Below, piece by piece: positions 34,277 to 44,073 of a DNA stretch of 64,000 nucleotides. The notes beneath the pieces were generated by a model that was given only the letters and a program-made list of their open reading frames with translations, had not been told where the DNA came from and ran no database searches. The translations under genes and the position numbers were made by a program. Within the stretch, counting starts at the first letter, position 1. Every line of letters begins with the position of its first letter. The DNA comes from Pseudomonadota bacterium (lineage in GTDB: Bacteria > Pseudomonadota > Gammaproteobacteria > Berkiellales > Berkiellaceae), in contig JAFECS010000026.1 in assembly GCA_018241965.1 (NCBI GenBank), forward strand, positions 1 through 64,000, read 5' to 3'.

Positions 34277-35584
34277 ATGATACATTACAACCAGTCATTT
34301 ATGAAAAGCGATATAATTCAAGCACTTAAAGATTGGAACCCTTGGTTGGATGGGGGAGATTTCCCCCAAGAATTATTAGGTTTTCCCCGAAGCTATGATT
34401 TAAAAAAATATCTTGATATCCCTGAAATAAAAATTCTTGAAGGGGGCCGGCGGGTCGGGAAGAGTACTTTAATTTATCAAGTCATTAAAATAATTTTAGC
34501 CAAGTCTAAAAATGTTTTATACATTAATTTCGATGATGAAATTCTGAGTCAATATTCTCTTAAATCAATAATTGATAAATACAATGAACATGCTGAGGTA
34601 GATTATTTATTTGTTGATGAGGTTCAACGCTGTAGTGATTGGGTGCCCTTTATCAGAAAAGCTTATGATCAAAAACAATTTAAGCAAATATGGCTAACAG
34701 GATCAAATTCAGCTCTTATCAGTGAAGAATATGCTACTCTCTTAACAGGTCGAAAGATTTCAATACACATACATCCTTTGTCTTTTAAAGAATATTTGCA
34801 TTTTCAAGGGGTCTCTTCTTTGACATTACCGCTCTCTACTAAATCAGAAATTTCTGTTAAAAGGCATTTCAAAGAATACCTCCATTTAGGATCATTTCCT
34901 GCCATTGCGCTTAGAAGCACTTTACAGCGAGAATTGTTAATCAGTTATTTTGAAGATTTCATTTATAAAGACATTGTGGCTCGTTATGAGGTGAAGCCCA
35001 CAAAATTGAAAGATTTGGCAATCTATCTTGCTACAAATTCTGGTAAACAAATAAGTTATCGTAAAGTTTCTGCAGCATTGGGGCTCCACCCAGAGACAGT
35101 AAATGATTATATTGGGTATTTTAAAGAAATATTTATGTTTGATGAATGCTACAAATTCGATTTTTCATTAAAATCACAATTAAGTTACGATAAAAAAATT
35201 TACAGCCTAGACACTGGTATGTCGTCGGCAGTTTCATTTAAGTTTTCTGAAGATCATGGTCGCCAACTTGAGAACTTAGTATTTAACACATTGCAACGAA
35301 ACCACAAAGAGATCTATTTTCACAAGAAACAAAAAGAGTGTGATTTTCTTGTCAAAGATAATTTAGATATCACACAAGCAATTCAAGTGTCAGTAAGCTT
35401 GTCTGATCCTGATACAAAACAAAGAGAAATAAACGGATTGTGCGAAGCGATGCAAAGTTATGGATTAGAAAAAGGTCTGATATTGACGCTTGACGAAGAA
35501 GGAAGCGAAGAAGTTGTTATTCAAGACAGGCCTTGTGTCATTGAAATACTTCCTGTTTGGAAATGGTTGTTGAGTTTACTTTAA
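34277..35584 (+). CDS. AAA+ ATPase with DUF4143 domain, second copy
   Basis: The 435-residue protein belongs to the same superfamily as the gene at 31785 but is distant from it. Walker A is GGRRVGKST at about 56-64 and Walker B is YLFVDEVQRCSDW around 113-125. The segment QIWLTGSNSAL is the sensor, and a C-terminal DUF4143 part with HKKQKECDFLVKD is present. The N-terminus has two possible ATGs (34277 and 34301); no strong ribosome-binding site decides between them. It is the third DUF4143 locus in the window counting the remnant at 7679. Function unknown. Confidence 0.88.
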   Translation: MIHYNQSFMKSDIIQALKDWNPWLDGGDFPQELLGFPRSYDLKKYLDIPEIKILEGGRRVGKSTLIYQVIKIILAKSKNVLYINFDDEILSQYSLKSIIDKYNEHAEVDYLFVDEVQRCSDWVPFIRKAYDQKQFKQIWLTGSNSALISEEYATLLTGRKISIHIHPLSFKEYLHFQGVSSLTLPLSTKSEISVKRHFKEYLHLGSFPAIALRSTLQRELLISYFEDFIYKDIVARYEVKPTKLKDLAIYLATNSGKQISYRKVSAALGLHPETVNDYIGYFKEIFMFDECYKFDFSLKSQLSYDKKIYSLDTGMSSAVSFKFSEDHGRQLENLVFNTLQRNHKEIYFHKKQKECDFLVKDNLDITQAIQVSVSLSDPDTKQREINGLCEAMQSYGLEKGLILTLDEEGSEEVVIQDRPCVIEILPVWKWLLSLL

Positions 35585-35614
35585 AACCAACCATACGCCC
35601 AGCCCACCAACGTG

Positions 35615-35680
35615 GCCATATAAAAGTAGACTTTATATGGCAGTATTAAAATATCATGAATGTTAAGATACTGCCTTTTT
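35615..35680 (+). promoter_or_regulatory. Hairpin leader, copy 1
   Basis: GCCATATAAA (35615-35624) pairs with TTTATATGGC (35632-35641) over AGTAGAC. A second stem, GGCAGTAT (35639-35646) with ATACTGCC (35668-35675), ends in TTTTT and looks like an intrinsic terminator or attenuator. The same layout recurs at 39711-39776 before the paralogous gene. Here it precedes the N-terminal remnant at 35701 rather than directly preceding the 1258-residue gene. Confidence 0.65.
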
Positions 35681-35700
35681 ACCAATTAAAGTTAAAATTT

Positions 35701-35847
35701 ATGAGCACCAAAGGCGCTGATTCTTCCCTAAATGATCTTTTGATTTTCCACTTTTCACTCCAGAAATAAAGAAAATAACTGATGATCACACCAAAAGCTG
35801 CTGCCCATCCGCTTTTAGATCAATCCATTTATAAAGCATTATTATGA
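35701..35847 (+). pseudogene. Remnant N-terminus of the nucleotidyltransferase-domain paralogue
   Basis: The segment starts MSTKGADSS, matching the start of the 862-residue gene (MSLKGTDSS). It then breaks down, but near 35790-35844 another frame reads ITPKAAAHPLLDQSIYKALL before a TGA, matching MLKAAAHPLLDQSFYKALYE of the intact gene. It is therefore a decayed copy of that gene's 5' end together with its leader, left upstream of the 1258-residue paralogue. Confidence 0.7.
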
Positions 35848-35871
35848 GAGTTTAAGAGAAAGAAACTTAAA

Positions 35872-38800
35872 ATGAGTCAAGGGTCATCAACTCCGTCTTT
35901 ACTACCCAGATCTGGGTCTACAATTTTAACCTTATTAGGGGCAGGGCAGCAGGCCTATCTTCAGACTATAATAATATCTGAAGATATAATGCGCAAAGCT
36001 GCCCTTATCTCACCAAGAGATGATAGTGCTTATCAGCTTCTTTATGATCGGTACAAAGAACATTTGCAAAACCCACAAACAGTAGAAAAAATTCTTGAAC
36101 GCATTTTTGATGCTTTTGAAATAGAAACAAAAATAATGTCAAGCACGGAGCCAAAAGAAGAGCGCTCCTATGTACAAGTAAAAGCAGCATTTGGATATGC
36201 TAAATATCAAATACATGTTTTTGCTTTTTTTCTTAAAAAAGGCATTTGTTCTTTACAAAATGACGACTATAAATCAGGGTTACTTACCAGTTTAAATGAA
36301 AGTCTGCTTTTGGCAATTTGCAATCTTACCGTTATCTGGATGGAAAATAAGGCCCCTCTGGGTGAAAACCTTGAGTTACTTGAATTTATAGAAGATTGCG
36401 AAGAGTTTGTTCTTTTATTAGCAGAGCTAGAGCCCATTCTTCATTCAATTTTGTTGGATAAGAAAACAAGATTATCCCCTAAAGCGCTACAAAAAATGAA
36501 AAAAGCGCTTTGGAGTAATTACTGTGGGTTAATTCAATTTTATTTTCATCTTGCTTGTAATGAACATATGGCGGGAGATACCCAAGCCGCCGCAAAACAT
36601 TTTGAAAAAGCAAAAACGTTATATGCGAGCTTGTTAACGAATAGGCGTAAAATAATGGAAGTTTCTGAACTTTCAGAAGCAAGTTCGCAAGAAACGCGTA
36701 ACTTTCATAAGGATCTTGAAAGCCTGATGATATTAACCGAAGCGAATTTAAAACTAGAAACGCCAAATGTAGGAATAGATGGCATTGATATACTTCGCGT
36801 TCTTCAGCAACATGTTCGTGGCTTTGACATGTTTTTTAGTTACCTTTGCGAGCAGCCCAAAAATATTCCTTCTCGCTTAGCAGATGATTTTGAACGAACC
36901 CAGAGGCGACTTCAATATGCGATTACTGCTGTTATGGAAAATCCAACGTTAGAGGTTATTTTCAAGGAATTAATTGCGGTTGGAATAAAATCTTACTCTA
37001 TAAGGGGAATAACGACCAAAGAAGCCATATCATTGCTGGAGCTTTATTATAAATTTTTTATAACTTGTTTAATGGCTGTTCGCGAAAATTTGGAATCACC
37101 GCGCCACAAAATTATAGTGGAGTTGTTGCAAAAAGTATCAAAAACAACAATGGAAAAAAGAAAGCACTTATTTGCATTAGATAAAACATCCGATGGTAAA
37201 CCAACCAAGCAAGATCTGCAAAATATTGTTGAAAATATCATTCAAGATTGCGAAAAATTGACAGGTGTTCCTCAAGATGAGGATTACAGCGCAATTATTG
37301 AAAAATATAAAACGTATTGTGATTCACCAGAAGTGGCGACCAGGCTTTGCGAATTGTTCCATGAGAACCTAGAAAAGAAAATTGAAACTCTCCGCCAATC
37401 TCAGCAAGAAGGTTCGCCGAATGTATTAGCCCCTCAACAGCATGTTGAAGTATTAATTAAACAACTTAATACTATCTTATTCTTTATTGAAAAGGTCATT
37501 GCTAAGCAAGAAAATTTATCTTTGTTTAAATTTAAAATGTTGAATATATTTTGGGGATCTTTGCGTAGCTTTTATCATAACATCAAAACATCAGACTTAA
37601 AAAGCTTTGAAAAACACGGCGATTATTATAAAAGTATGCATGATAAACATGCTCCTTGCTATTATGATTTTTTAGATGGTTTAGTAAATGATAGGGTAGT
37701 TACTTTTTTAGAAAAAGAGGAAGCAAGTGCAAAAAAACACGTTTTTTTTGCTTATACAAATTTTATTACTATTATGGCTGACTACGCTCAGATCTGTTAT
37801 CAGCATGAACCAGAAAAAGGCAAACGCGCATTTAAGGAAAGTGAGGAACGTCTTGGCGCATTAAGAAAAATGAAAGAAAAAGTAGCCACGTTAGTCGATT
37901 TGCCGATCTCTGAAATCAATAAAAAATTAAAATCGCTACAAAAGCTACTTAGCGTTCTTAAAGCATCTTGGGAAACAGTGGATAAAAAGGAGAGCCAAGA
38001 CCAACCTTCATCAGTAACAGCTAGTGAAGCTGAAAAAGCCCCACAAGTTGAAGAGCTAAAATCAGTTTCATCGACAATGAGAACAAGAAAAAAGAAAATT
38101 CAAAGACAAACAAAAAAAGTAGAAAAAAGTAGCGTTGAAATAGAGAAAGAAGAAAAGGAAGAAAAGCAGGAGCAGCAAGAGAAGCAAGAGAAGCAAGAGA
38201 AGCAAGAGAAGCAAAAGAAGGATACCGAAGAGAAGGTTACCGAAGAGAAAGTTACCGAAGAGAAGGTTACCGAAGAGAAGGTTACCGAAGAGAAAGTTAC
38301 CGAAGAGAACGAGGTAGCCTTCTTTGTATCAGAAGCTCAAGGCCCTGATCCTGTTGATGAACTCGCCATTCAATTTGCAGCGCTTTCAATAGCACCAGCG
38401 CCCATTTTAGAGGAAGAAATTTTAATTCAAGCTATGCAAGAGCTGTCACTTAATCCAACAGATCCTTTAGAAAAGGCCAGAACAGGAAGAAAAATTACAC
38501 TTGTTCCTCAAGCACAGGAAATTTTGACTAAATTAAACCAACAAGGCTATTGGGCATATGTTGTTGGCGGGTATGTGCGAGATTCTTTAAAGAAAAAAAC
38601 ACCCAACGATACGGATATTATCACTAATTGCCCTAAGGATAAACTTGCATCAATCCTCGGCGAAGGATGTTTGGCCTCTACCAAAAGAACAGGTTTGTTC
38701 AAAATAAATGATAACATCGATGTCGTTTGTTGTGAAAAAACATTAATTGAAGAGTTATCTACGCGTGATATATCCATTAATACCTTTATTGCAGATGCAC

Positions 38801-39648
38801 AAGGGGAAGTCTTTGATTTACTTGGTAAGATTGGCGATTTAGATAATCCGTATTTAGTGATGCTCAAGGATCCTTTGGTAAGCTTTTTTGAGGATCCTTC
38901 AAGAATATTGCGTTTATTTCGTTATGCTTCTCATTTAGAGATGAGGATAAGATTAGAAGATCTTAACATTATGCAAGCGTTGGCACATACGCTCTTAACC
39001 GTTCCTTTTGGCGTTTATCTCAGTGAGATAGGAAAACTATTTCATAGGGGTAATGGTTTAACTAATCTAAATCAGCTTTTATATGCTCGGTTATTACCTT
39101 ATCTTTCCCCCTTCCCCAAAGGGAATGCCTATCCTATTGATTGGAACACATATGGCCGTTTTCTTGTTTCTAAAATGGCAATGATTGATGCACTCAATCC
39201 CGTGCGAAGAAAAGTTCAATATAGTAGTTATCATCTGCTTGCACTGTTTATATTGCCGGAGGTGGTCCAACAATCTTTTGCGTCTGGAGCCACGGAGCTT
39301 AAAGACTTAGTTGAGCATACTTTGGAATTATTTTGCCATCAATATAAAGGGGAATTTACTGAAGTTGAGAAAACAACCTTTAAGAAAAGTGTAACACCGC
39401 TATTAGTTTTATATTATCAAGAATACATGAATTTTCATCACAACTATCATTTAACATTGTTCAGTGCATATATGCAAACACAGCCACAATTAGTTCAGGG
39501 GCCAGGGTTACAACCTGGTTTGGATGAGCCCCAAATACCAGGCGTGATGACGCAACATCGACATCATCATCGTGCGCCACAACCCAGTCAGCCCACCTTG
39601 GGAGACTTTATGATTGATCCAAGAAAAGCCTCAGATCTAAAAAAATAA
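35872..39648 (+). CDS. Giant protein with C-terminal tRNA nucleotidyltransferase/poly(A)-polymerase domain
   Basis: The 1258-residue protein has a long helical N-terminal region (about 1-700), a Lys/Glu/Gln low-complexity region with tandem repeats (about 765-815) and a C-terminal class II nucleotidyltransferase domain (about 880-1110). The polymerase motifs are GGYVRD (899-904), the metal-binding NDTD with Asp913 and Asp915, RDISINTF (965-972) and EDPSRILRLFRYA (from 1007). These match bacterial CCA-adding enzymes and PcnB poly(A) polymerase. Such domains are normally stand-alone 400-residue housekeeping enzymes, so fusion to a 700-residue unknown part is unusual. A His/Gln/Pro-rich tail follows. 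It may modify RNA in the host; that is inference. Confidence 0.85.
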   Translation: MSQGSSTPSLLPRSGSTILTLLGAGQQAYLQTIIISEDIMRKAALISPRDDSAYQLLYDRYKEHLQNPQTVEKILERIFDAFEIETKIMSSTEPKEERSYVQVKAAFGYAKYQIHVFAFFLKKGICSLQNDDYKSGLLTSLNESLLLAICNLTVIWMENKAPLGENLELLEFIEDCEEFVLLLAELEPILHSILLDKKTRLSPKALQKMKKALWSNYCGLIQFYFHLACNEHMAGDTQAAAKHFEKAKTLYASLLTNRRKIMEVSELSEASSQETRNFHKDLESLMILTEANLKLETPNVGIDGIDILRVLQQHVRGFDMFFSYLCEQPKNIPSRLADDFERTQRRLQYAITAVMENPTLEVIFKELIAVGIKSYSIRGITTKEAISLLELYYKFFITCLMAVRENLESPRHKIIVELLQKVSKTTMEKRKHLFALDKTSDGKPTKQDLQNIVENIIQDCEKLTGVPQDEDYSAIIEKYKTYCDSPEVATRLCELFHENLEKKIETLRQSQQEGSPNVLAPQQHVEVLIKQLNTILFFIEKVIAKQENLSLFKFKMLNIFWGSLRSFYHNIKTSDLKSFEKHGDYYKSMHDKHAPCYYDFLDGLVNDRVVTFLEKEEASAKKHVFFAYTNFITIMADYAQICYQHEPEKGKRAFKESEERLGALRKMKEKVATLVDLPISEINKKLKSLQKLLSVLKASWETVDKKESQDQPSSVTASEAEKAPQVEELKSVSSTMRTRKKKIQRQTKKVEKSSVEIEKEEKEEKQEQQEKQEKQEKQEKQKKDTEEKVTEEKVTEEKVTEEKVTEEKVTEENEVAFFVSEAQGPDPVDELAIQFAALSIAPAPILEEEILIQAMQELSLNPTDPLEKARTGRKITLVPQAQEILTKLNQQGYWAYVVGGYVRDSLKKKTPNDTDIITNCPKDKLASILGEGCLASTKRTGLFKINDNIDVVCCEKTLIEELSTRDISINTFIADAQGEVFDLLGKIGDLDNPYLVMLKDPLVSFFEDPSRILRLFRYASHLEMRIRLEDLNIMQALAHTLLTVPFGVYLSEIGKLFHRGNGLTNLNQLLYARLLPYLSPFPKGNAYPIDWNTYGRFLVSKMAMIDALNPVRRKVQYSSYHLLALFILPEVVQQSFASGATELKDLVEHTLELFCHQYKGEFTEVEKTTFKKSVTPLLVLYYQEYMNFHHNYHLTLFSAYMQTQPQLVQGPGLQPGLDEPQIPGVMTQHRHHHRAPQPSQPTLGDFMIDPRKASDLKK
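38164..38310 (+). repeat. Coding tandem repeats of 9 and 15 bp
   Basis: Inside the 1258-residue gene, a 9-bp unit (AAGCAAGAG and variants, coding for K-Q-E) repeats over 38164-38220. It is followed by almost six copies of the 15-bp unit ACCGAAGAGAAGGTT (coding for T-E-E-K-V) over 38224-38310. Both keep the frame. Such units can expand or shrink by slippage and give length variants of the linker. Confidence 0.85.
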
Positions 39649-39710
39649 ACTTCGTAGGACAAGATAGCTTCGGCGGGCAAGCCCTTTTACATACGCTGTA
39701 ATGAGGTATT

Positions 39711-39776
39711 GCCACATAAAAGTAGATTTTATATGGCAGCACTATTAGGACTTCAATGTTAAGATACTGCCTTTTT
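39711..39776 (+). promoter_or_regulatory. Hairpin leader, copy 2
   Basis: GCCACATAAA (39711-39720) and TTTATATGGC (39728-39737) form a stem like that of copy 1, with one changed pair. The downstream part ends in the same GTTAAGATACTGCCTTTTT, followed 19 bases later by the ATG of the 862-residue gene. In this copy the first arm of the second stem is weaker (GGCAGCAC). It may be an attenuator or a shared promoter element. Confidence 0.6.
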
Positions 39777-39795
39777 ATCAATTAAAGTTTAAATT

Positions 39796-42384
39796 ATGAG
39801 TTTGAAAGGCACTGATTCATCTAAAGAAGAGTTTACTAGATTACACGTTACACTTACTCCTGAAATAATGATAATAATGCATGATATTATGCTAAAAGCA
39901 GCGGCCCATCCGCTTTTAGACCAATCATTTTATAAAGCCTTATATGAAGAACATCAAGCAGCATTCAAAGACAATGCAGTACTTATAGAAATGATAAAGG
40001 GCATCCAGCTGCTTAACGCAGGAAGTATAAAAATAATTCAAAAAGAATTAACTTCCGATAAAATAAAATCCTATACAGAATTAAAAAATAACTTACGATC
40101 TTTGTTTAATGCCAACCTGTTTTTATATCAAGCTCTAATTGAAAATCATGATGACGAGATGTCAAAAATTGCCATTTTGGAAACGATTGTAGCAACCTTA
40201 AAGTGTGTATTGAAGTTGATGCTTGAGGTTTTCAAATATTCGATCACTCCAGAAGATGCGCTCGAATATTTCAATTTTTTCGATAGCACATTACTTTATG
40301 ACACTATAAAGAAACAACATCGTAAATATGATGAAATTCTTTTTGATAAAGATACCAAGATGGACATAAAAGTGAGAGCTATAACGAAAAAAAACTGTGC
40401 AACTGATTATATATGCTTATTTGGAACCTATGTTCAATTTCAATGGATTTTTAGTGCGCTTGGAGACAAAGGTAAATCTCAACTGTTTTTAAAAAAAATG
40501 GTTGATTTGTATGCCTATATGTTAGGAAATCACAGTGTGCTCTATACTTTCGATAATGAGGAAAAGAAGGCTAGCCATAAAAAAGTGCTTAAAAAGGAGT
40601 TAAATGAATTTGTAGAAATTGCTAAAAAACGCCATGGTGAAATGCCAGATCCGGTAGCGTTTACAGGGATGGATGCTATCAGAAAAATACAGCAGCTAAG
40701 CCTTAAATATGATTCTCGTTTAAAGTATTTTATCGAAAAACCTCGAAATATTAAAATAATTGAAGGAGAAAAAGTACAGAATATACTAGAGCGTCTCAAA
40801 AAATGTGCTTCCTCTTTCTCTGAGGAAACACCATTTAATACAATCCTAGAGCAAATTATAACACTAGATTTAGACAGTGTTTTACCGCCCAAGCTCACAA
40901 CAGAACAAGCTGTTTTGATACTCAAGCAACAATATGCATTGGTCACAAAATGCTCTGTTATTGTTTCAAGTAAGGCTACTAGTAGTACAGATAAGATAAT
41001 AGCTGGGTTGTTTCAATCAATAGCGCGAAACATACTTGAAAAAATTAGAAAACTCAGTGAGTTGCAAAAAAAATCGAATGGTTTGCCAACAAGTGAAGAT
41101 TTACTGGTAGCTCAGCGAGAAGAAATCGATATTGATAGTTCTCACGAACTGATGGAACCTCTGCGCACTTTGGAACATGGCCTAATTGACAATCAAGGGC
41201 AAAAATTCTTTGAGCCAGATACGGCACCTTTGCATGAGAGTATACTAGAAAAAGCTAAAACTGATTTAAAGATTGCTCTTGAACCACAAGCACGGGAAAT
41301 TTTAACCAAGCTGAATAAAAAAGGATATTGGGCTTATGTCGTTGGGGGTTACGTACGAGATAAGCTCAAAGGCGTAGAACCTCATGATTCAGACATCATC
41401 ACTAATTGCCCTAAAGAAATGCTCGCAACAATTCTTGGTAAACCTTGCTATAGCGTGCACCCGCAAGGAAGTCTATTTAAAGTAGGCAATGATATCGATA
41501 TTACTTGCTGCAAAAGAGGTCTAAAAGAAAATTTAGCCGATCGCGATATTACTATTAATACCTTTCTTGCAGATGCTCATGGGGTTATATTTGATGTGTT
41601 AGGTAAGATTAAGGATTTAAGTAAACCTAATTTAATTATGCTTAAAAATCCCGAAGAAAGTTTTGCTGAAGATCCCTCAAGAATGACTCGGCTACTGCGT
41701 CATGCGTCGCATTTAGGTATGGATATATTGCCACTTGATATGCAGACGCTAAAGTCTTTTTCAGACAAATTATGCAGCGTTCCTTTTGGCGTTTATGCCA
41801 GTGAAATCAGCAAATTATTCAAAAGGGGCAAAGCAAACGTCAATTTAGAAAAACTGATTGAGCATGGTTTGCTACCAAGTTTAATTGGTGCTCAGTCCAC
41901 AACATTTTATGATAGCACCAGCTTATACTTTTCATTTATGAGAGCAAAAATGTCTTCGTATGATGACATGCCATTTAATGAAAGAAAGACCCTTCATCCG
42001 TATGTTTTTATATCTTTAATTTTACTTCCAATTCTAACTCAAGAAATTTTAGAGGGTGTAGCTTTCACCGATGCTATGCAAAGAACATTGACCTCATTTT
42101 GCCACCAATTTAAAGGCAAATTAACGCTACAAGAAGAAGCAAAATTTTTGAGTATTGCTCCGAAATATCTTATTGCATGTAGTCAAGAATTCTATAATTA
42201 CTATTACTATACGACAACTCAGCTTTACCAGAGCCACTATATTCCACAAGACGGGCAGCATTCTATTGAGCAAACTGCGTATTTTGGCCAGATAACGCAT
42301 CAATATCAACGACACCTTGTACCAACTGAGACTGGGCAGATACAAACACAGCAGAAGTTAGAACAATCGCAATTAACACTTTAA
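39796..42384 (+). CDS. Second large protein with C-terminal nucleotidyltransferase domain
   Basis: The 862-residue protein is a paralogue of the 1258-residue gene product. Its helical N-terminal part (about 1-470) lacks the tandem-repeat linker. The nucleotidyltransferase domain has GGYVRD (517-522), Asp531 and Asp533 in HDSDII, RDITINTF (583-590) and EDPSRMTRLLRHA. All catalytic positions of the class II family appear kept, so an enzyme that adds nucleotides to RNA 3' ends is plausible. The tail is Gln/His-rich. No ribosome-binding site is obvious, and the ATG lies shortly after the hairpin leader. The pair sits in tandem on the plus strand, 147 bases apart. Confidence 0.85.
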   Translation: MSLKGTDSSKEEFTRLHVTLTPEIMIIMHDIMLKAAAHPLLDQSFYKALYEEHQAAFKDNAVLIEMIKGIQLLNAGSIKIIQKELTSDKIKSYTELKNNLRSLFNANLFLYQALIENHDDEMSKIAILETIVATLKCVLKLMLEVFKYSITPEDALEYFNFFDSTLLYDTIKKQHRKYDEILFDKDTKMDIKVRAITKKNCATDYICLFGTYVQFQWIFSALGDKGKSQLFLKKMVDLYAYMLGNHSVLYTFDNEEKKASHKKVLKKELNEFVEIAKKRHGEMPDPVAFTGMDAIRKIQQLSLKYDSRLKYFIEKPRNIKIIEGEKVQNILERLKKCASSFSEETPFNTILEQIITLDLDSVLPPKLTTEQAVLILKQQYALVTKCSVIVSSKATSSTDKIIAGLFQSIARNILEKIRKLSELQKKSNGLPTSEDLLVAQREEIDIDSSHELMEPLRTLEHGLIDNQGQKFFEPDTAPLHESILEKAKTDLKIALEPQAREILTKLNKKGYWAYVVGGYVRDKLKGVEPHDSDIITNCPKEMLATILGKPCYSVHPQGSLFKVGNDIDITCCKRGLKENLADRDITINTFLADAHGVIFDVLGKIKDLSKPNLIMLKNPEESFAEDPSRMTRLLRHASHLGMDILPLDMQTLKSFSDKLCSVPFGVYASEISKLFKRGKANVNLEKLIEHGLLPSLIGAQSTTFYDSTSLYFSFMRAKMSSYDDMPFNERKTLHPYVFISLILLPILTQEILEGVAFTDAMQRTLTSFCHQFKGKLTLQEEAKFLSIAPKYLIACSQEFYNYYYYTTTQLYQSHYIPQDGQHSIEQTAYFGQITHQYQRHLVPTETGQIQTQQKLEQSQLTL

Positions 42385-42429
42385 GCGTTAGATAATTAAA
42401 TCGACTTTATTTTTAATCCAGGAGTGTGG

Positions 42430-44064
42430 TTAGCGCAATATCATCCACACACTTAAACCAATACCTATCCCAAAAATCCAAGCACTATATTGCTGGATCA
42501 TTTCAGCATAAGGGCTCGCTAAACCTACCAGGGTTGCGCAAACCAGTAAACTTGCGCCAAGAATTTTGCGGCTAACGTTTGGCGTCTTCTTGTGAGTCGT
42601 TACAGGTAAAGACTTAAACTGTAAACGATGGGCTTCGTTTTGATAAAAGCGTGCAATATCGGCTACCGCTTCTGGTAAGTCTGGCATTTTATCCGACCAT
42701 AAGGGCAGCCTTTCCCATAATTGTTGTAAAAAGGCTTTGGGTCCGTATTGCTTTTTCATCCATTTTTCTAAAAAGGGTTTGGCGGTTTGCCACAAGTCTA
42801 AATCTGGGTAAAGCTGGCGGCCTAGCCCTTCAATATTTAATAATGTTTTTTGCAATAGCAGTAATTGTGGTTGCACTTGCATGTCAAAGCGGCGCGCAGT
42901 TTGAAAAAGGCGAATTAAGGTTTGTGCAAAAGAAATGTCTTTTAAGGGTTTTTCAAAAATGGGCTCACACACTGTTCGAATAGCTGATTCAAACGCATTG
43001 ATGGGCGTATTGGGGGGCACCCAACCGGATTTAACATGTAATTCTGCCACTTTACGATAATCGCGTTTAAAAAAGGCTAAAAAGTTTTCACCTAAATATC
43101 GCTGATCTTCAGGGCCCAAGGTGCCCATAATCCCAAAATCCACAGCCATGTATTGAGGGTTTGCGGGATCTTCAATGTTGACAAAAATATTGCCTGGGTG
43201 CATGTCGGCATGGAAAAAACAATCTCTAAATACTTGGGTAAAGAAAATCTCTACGCCGCGCTCTGCTAAGCGTTTTAAATCAGTGTTTTTGGCTTTGAGT
43301 GTACTAATGTCTGAAATCGGCACCCCGCGCACACGCTCAGACACTAACACATTTTTGCGCGATAGCTGCCAGTAAATTTGTGGCACATATAAACTATTAT
43401 CTTGCGTAAAATTACGTCGTAACTGGGAAGCGTTAGCGGCTTCGCGTAAGAGATCTAATTCATCTATCAGGGTTTGTTTAATTTCAGCAACGACTTCTAC
43501 TGGGCGAAGCCGGCGGATGCCTTTCATCAGGTGCTGCAATAAACCTGCAAAAGTTTCCATTAATTCCACATCGCGCATAATTTGCGCGTGAATACGTGGT
43601 CGTAGCACCTTCACTACCACTTCTTTACCGTCGTGCAACGTGGCCGCATGTACTTGTGAAATAGAGGCCGAGGCAAATGGGGTAATATCAAAAGAGGCAA
43701 ATAAAGTTTCAATGGGTGCACTCAAGCTTTTTTCCACCATTTTCTTGGCAAGCTCTCCAGAAAAAGGCGGGACATTATCTTGTAATTTTGCAAGCTCATT
43801 AGCTACATCATCGGGCAACAAATCACGGCGGGTAGATAATATTTGCCCAAATTTCACAAAAATAGGGCCAAGCTCTGTCAGCGCCAAACGAATAGCCTCA
43901 CCATCTGGCATTTCGCCTTTACTAAACCAGCGCCAGGGGAAAAAAATGATTAAAATATTTACTTTGGAAAAAAGCGGATTATGCCAAACAAATTTATCTA
44001 AACCATATTTGGCCAAAGTAAAATGAATGTGGATAAGTCGTGCAGTTTTGGCAATCCACTTCAT
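42430..44064 (-). CDS. ubiB: Ubiquinone biosynthesis kinase-like protein UbiB
   Basis: The 544-residue protein matches UbiB (546 residues in E. coli). Family motifs are the KxGQ segment [18 protein letters not shown], the A-rich nucleotide loop, the catalytic-loop-like [13 protein letters not shown] and the metal-binding VDFGIMG. Two hydrophobic helices near the C-terminus (about 500-543) anchor it in the inner membrane. UbiB is an atypical kinase/ATPase that supports coenzyme Q assembly, probably by mobilising lipid intermediates. It closes the minus-strand run ubiE-ubiJ-ubiB, lying 9 bases after ubiJ; AAGGATG precedes its ATG. Confidence 0.95.
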   Translation of the reverse strand: MKWIAKTARLIHIHFTLAKYGLDKFVWHNPLFSKVNILIIFFPWRWFSKGEMPDGEAIRLALTELGPIFVKFGQILSTRRDLLPDDVANELAKLQDNVPPFSGELAKKMVEKSLSAPIETLFASFDITPFASASISQVHAATLHDGKEVVVKVLRPRIHAQIMRDVELMETFAGLLQHLMKGIRRLRPVEVVAEIKQTLIDELDLLREAANASQLRRNFTQDNSLYVPQIYWQLSRKNVLVSERVRGVPISDISTLKAKNTDLKRLAERGVEIFFTQVFRDCFFHADMHPGNIFVNIEDPANPQYMAVDFGIMGTLGPEDQRYLGENFLAFFKRDYRKVAELHVKSGWVPPNTPINAFESAIRTVCEPIFEKPLKDISFAQTLIRLFQTARRFDMQVQPQLLLLQKTLLNIEGLGRQLYPDLDLWQTAKPFLEKWMKKQYGPKAFLQQLWERLPLWSDKMPDLPEAVADIARFYQNEAHRLQFKSLPVTTHKKTPNVSRKILGASLLVCATLVGLASPYAEMIQQYSAWIFGIGIGLSVWMILR

Positions 44065-44073
44065 GTAACATCC

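Noticed and set aside
38164-38310. Non-coding satellite or CRISPR-like repeat
   Set aside because: The units keep the reading frame of the 1258-residue protein and have no spacers.
40542-40946. 134-codon minus-strand frame inside the 862-residue gene
   Set aside because: Antisense shadow in a gene whose own frame is strongly supported.
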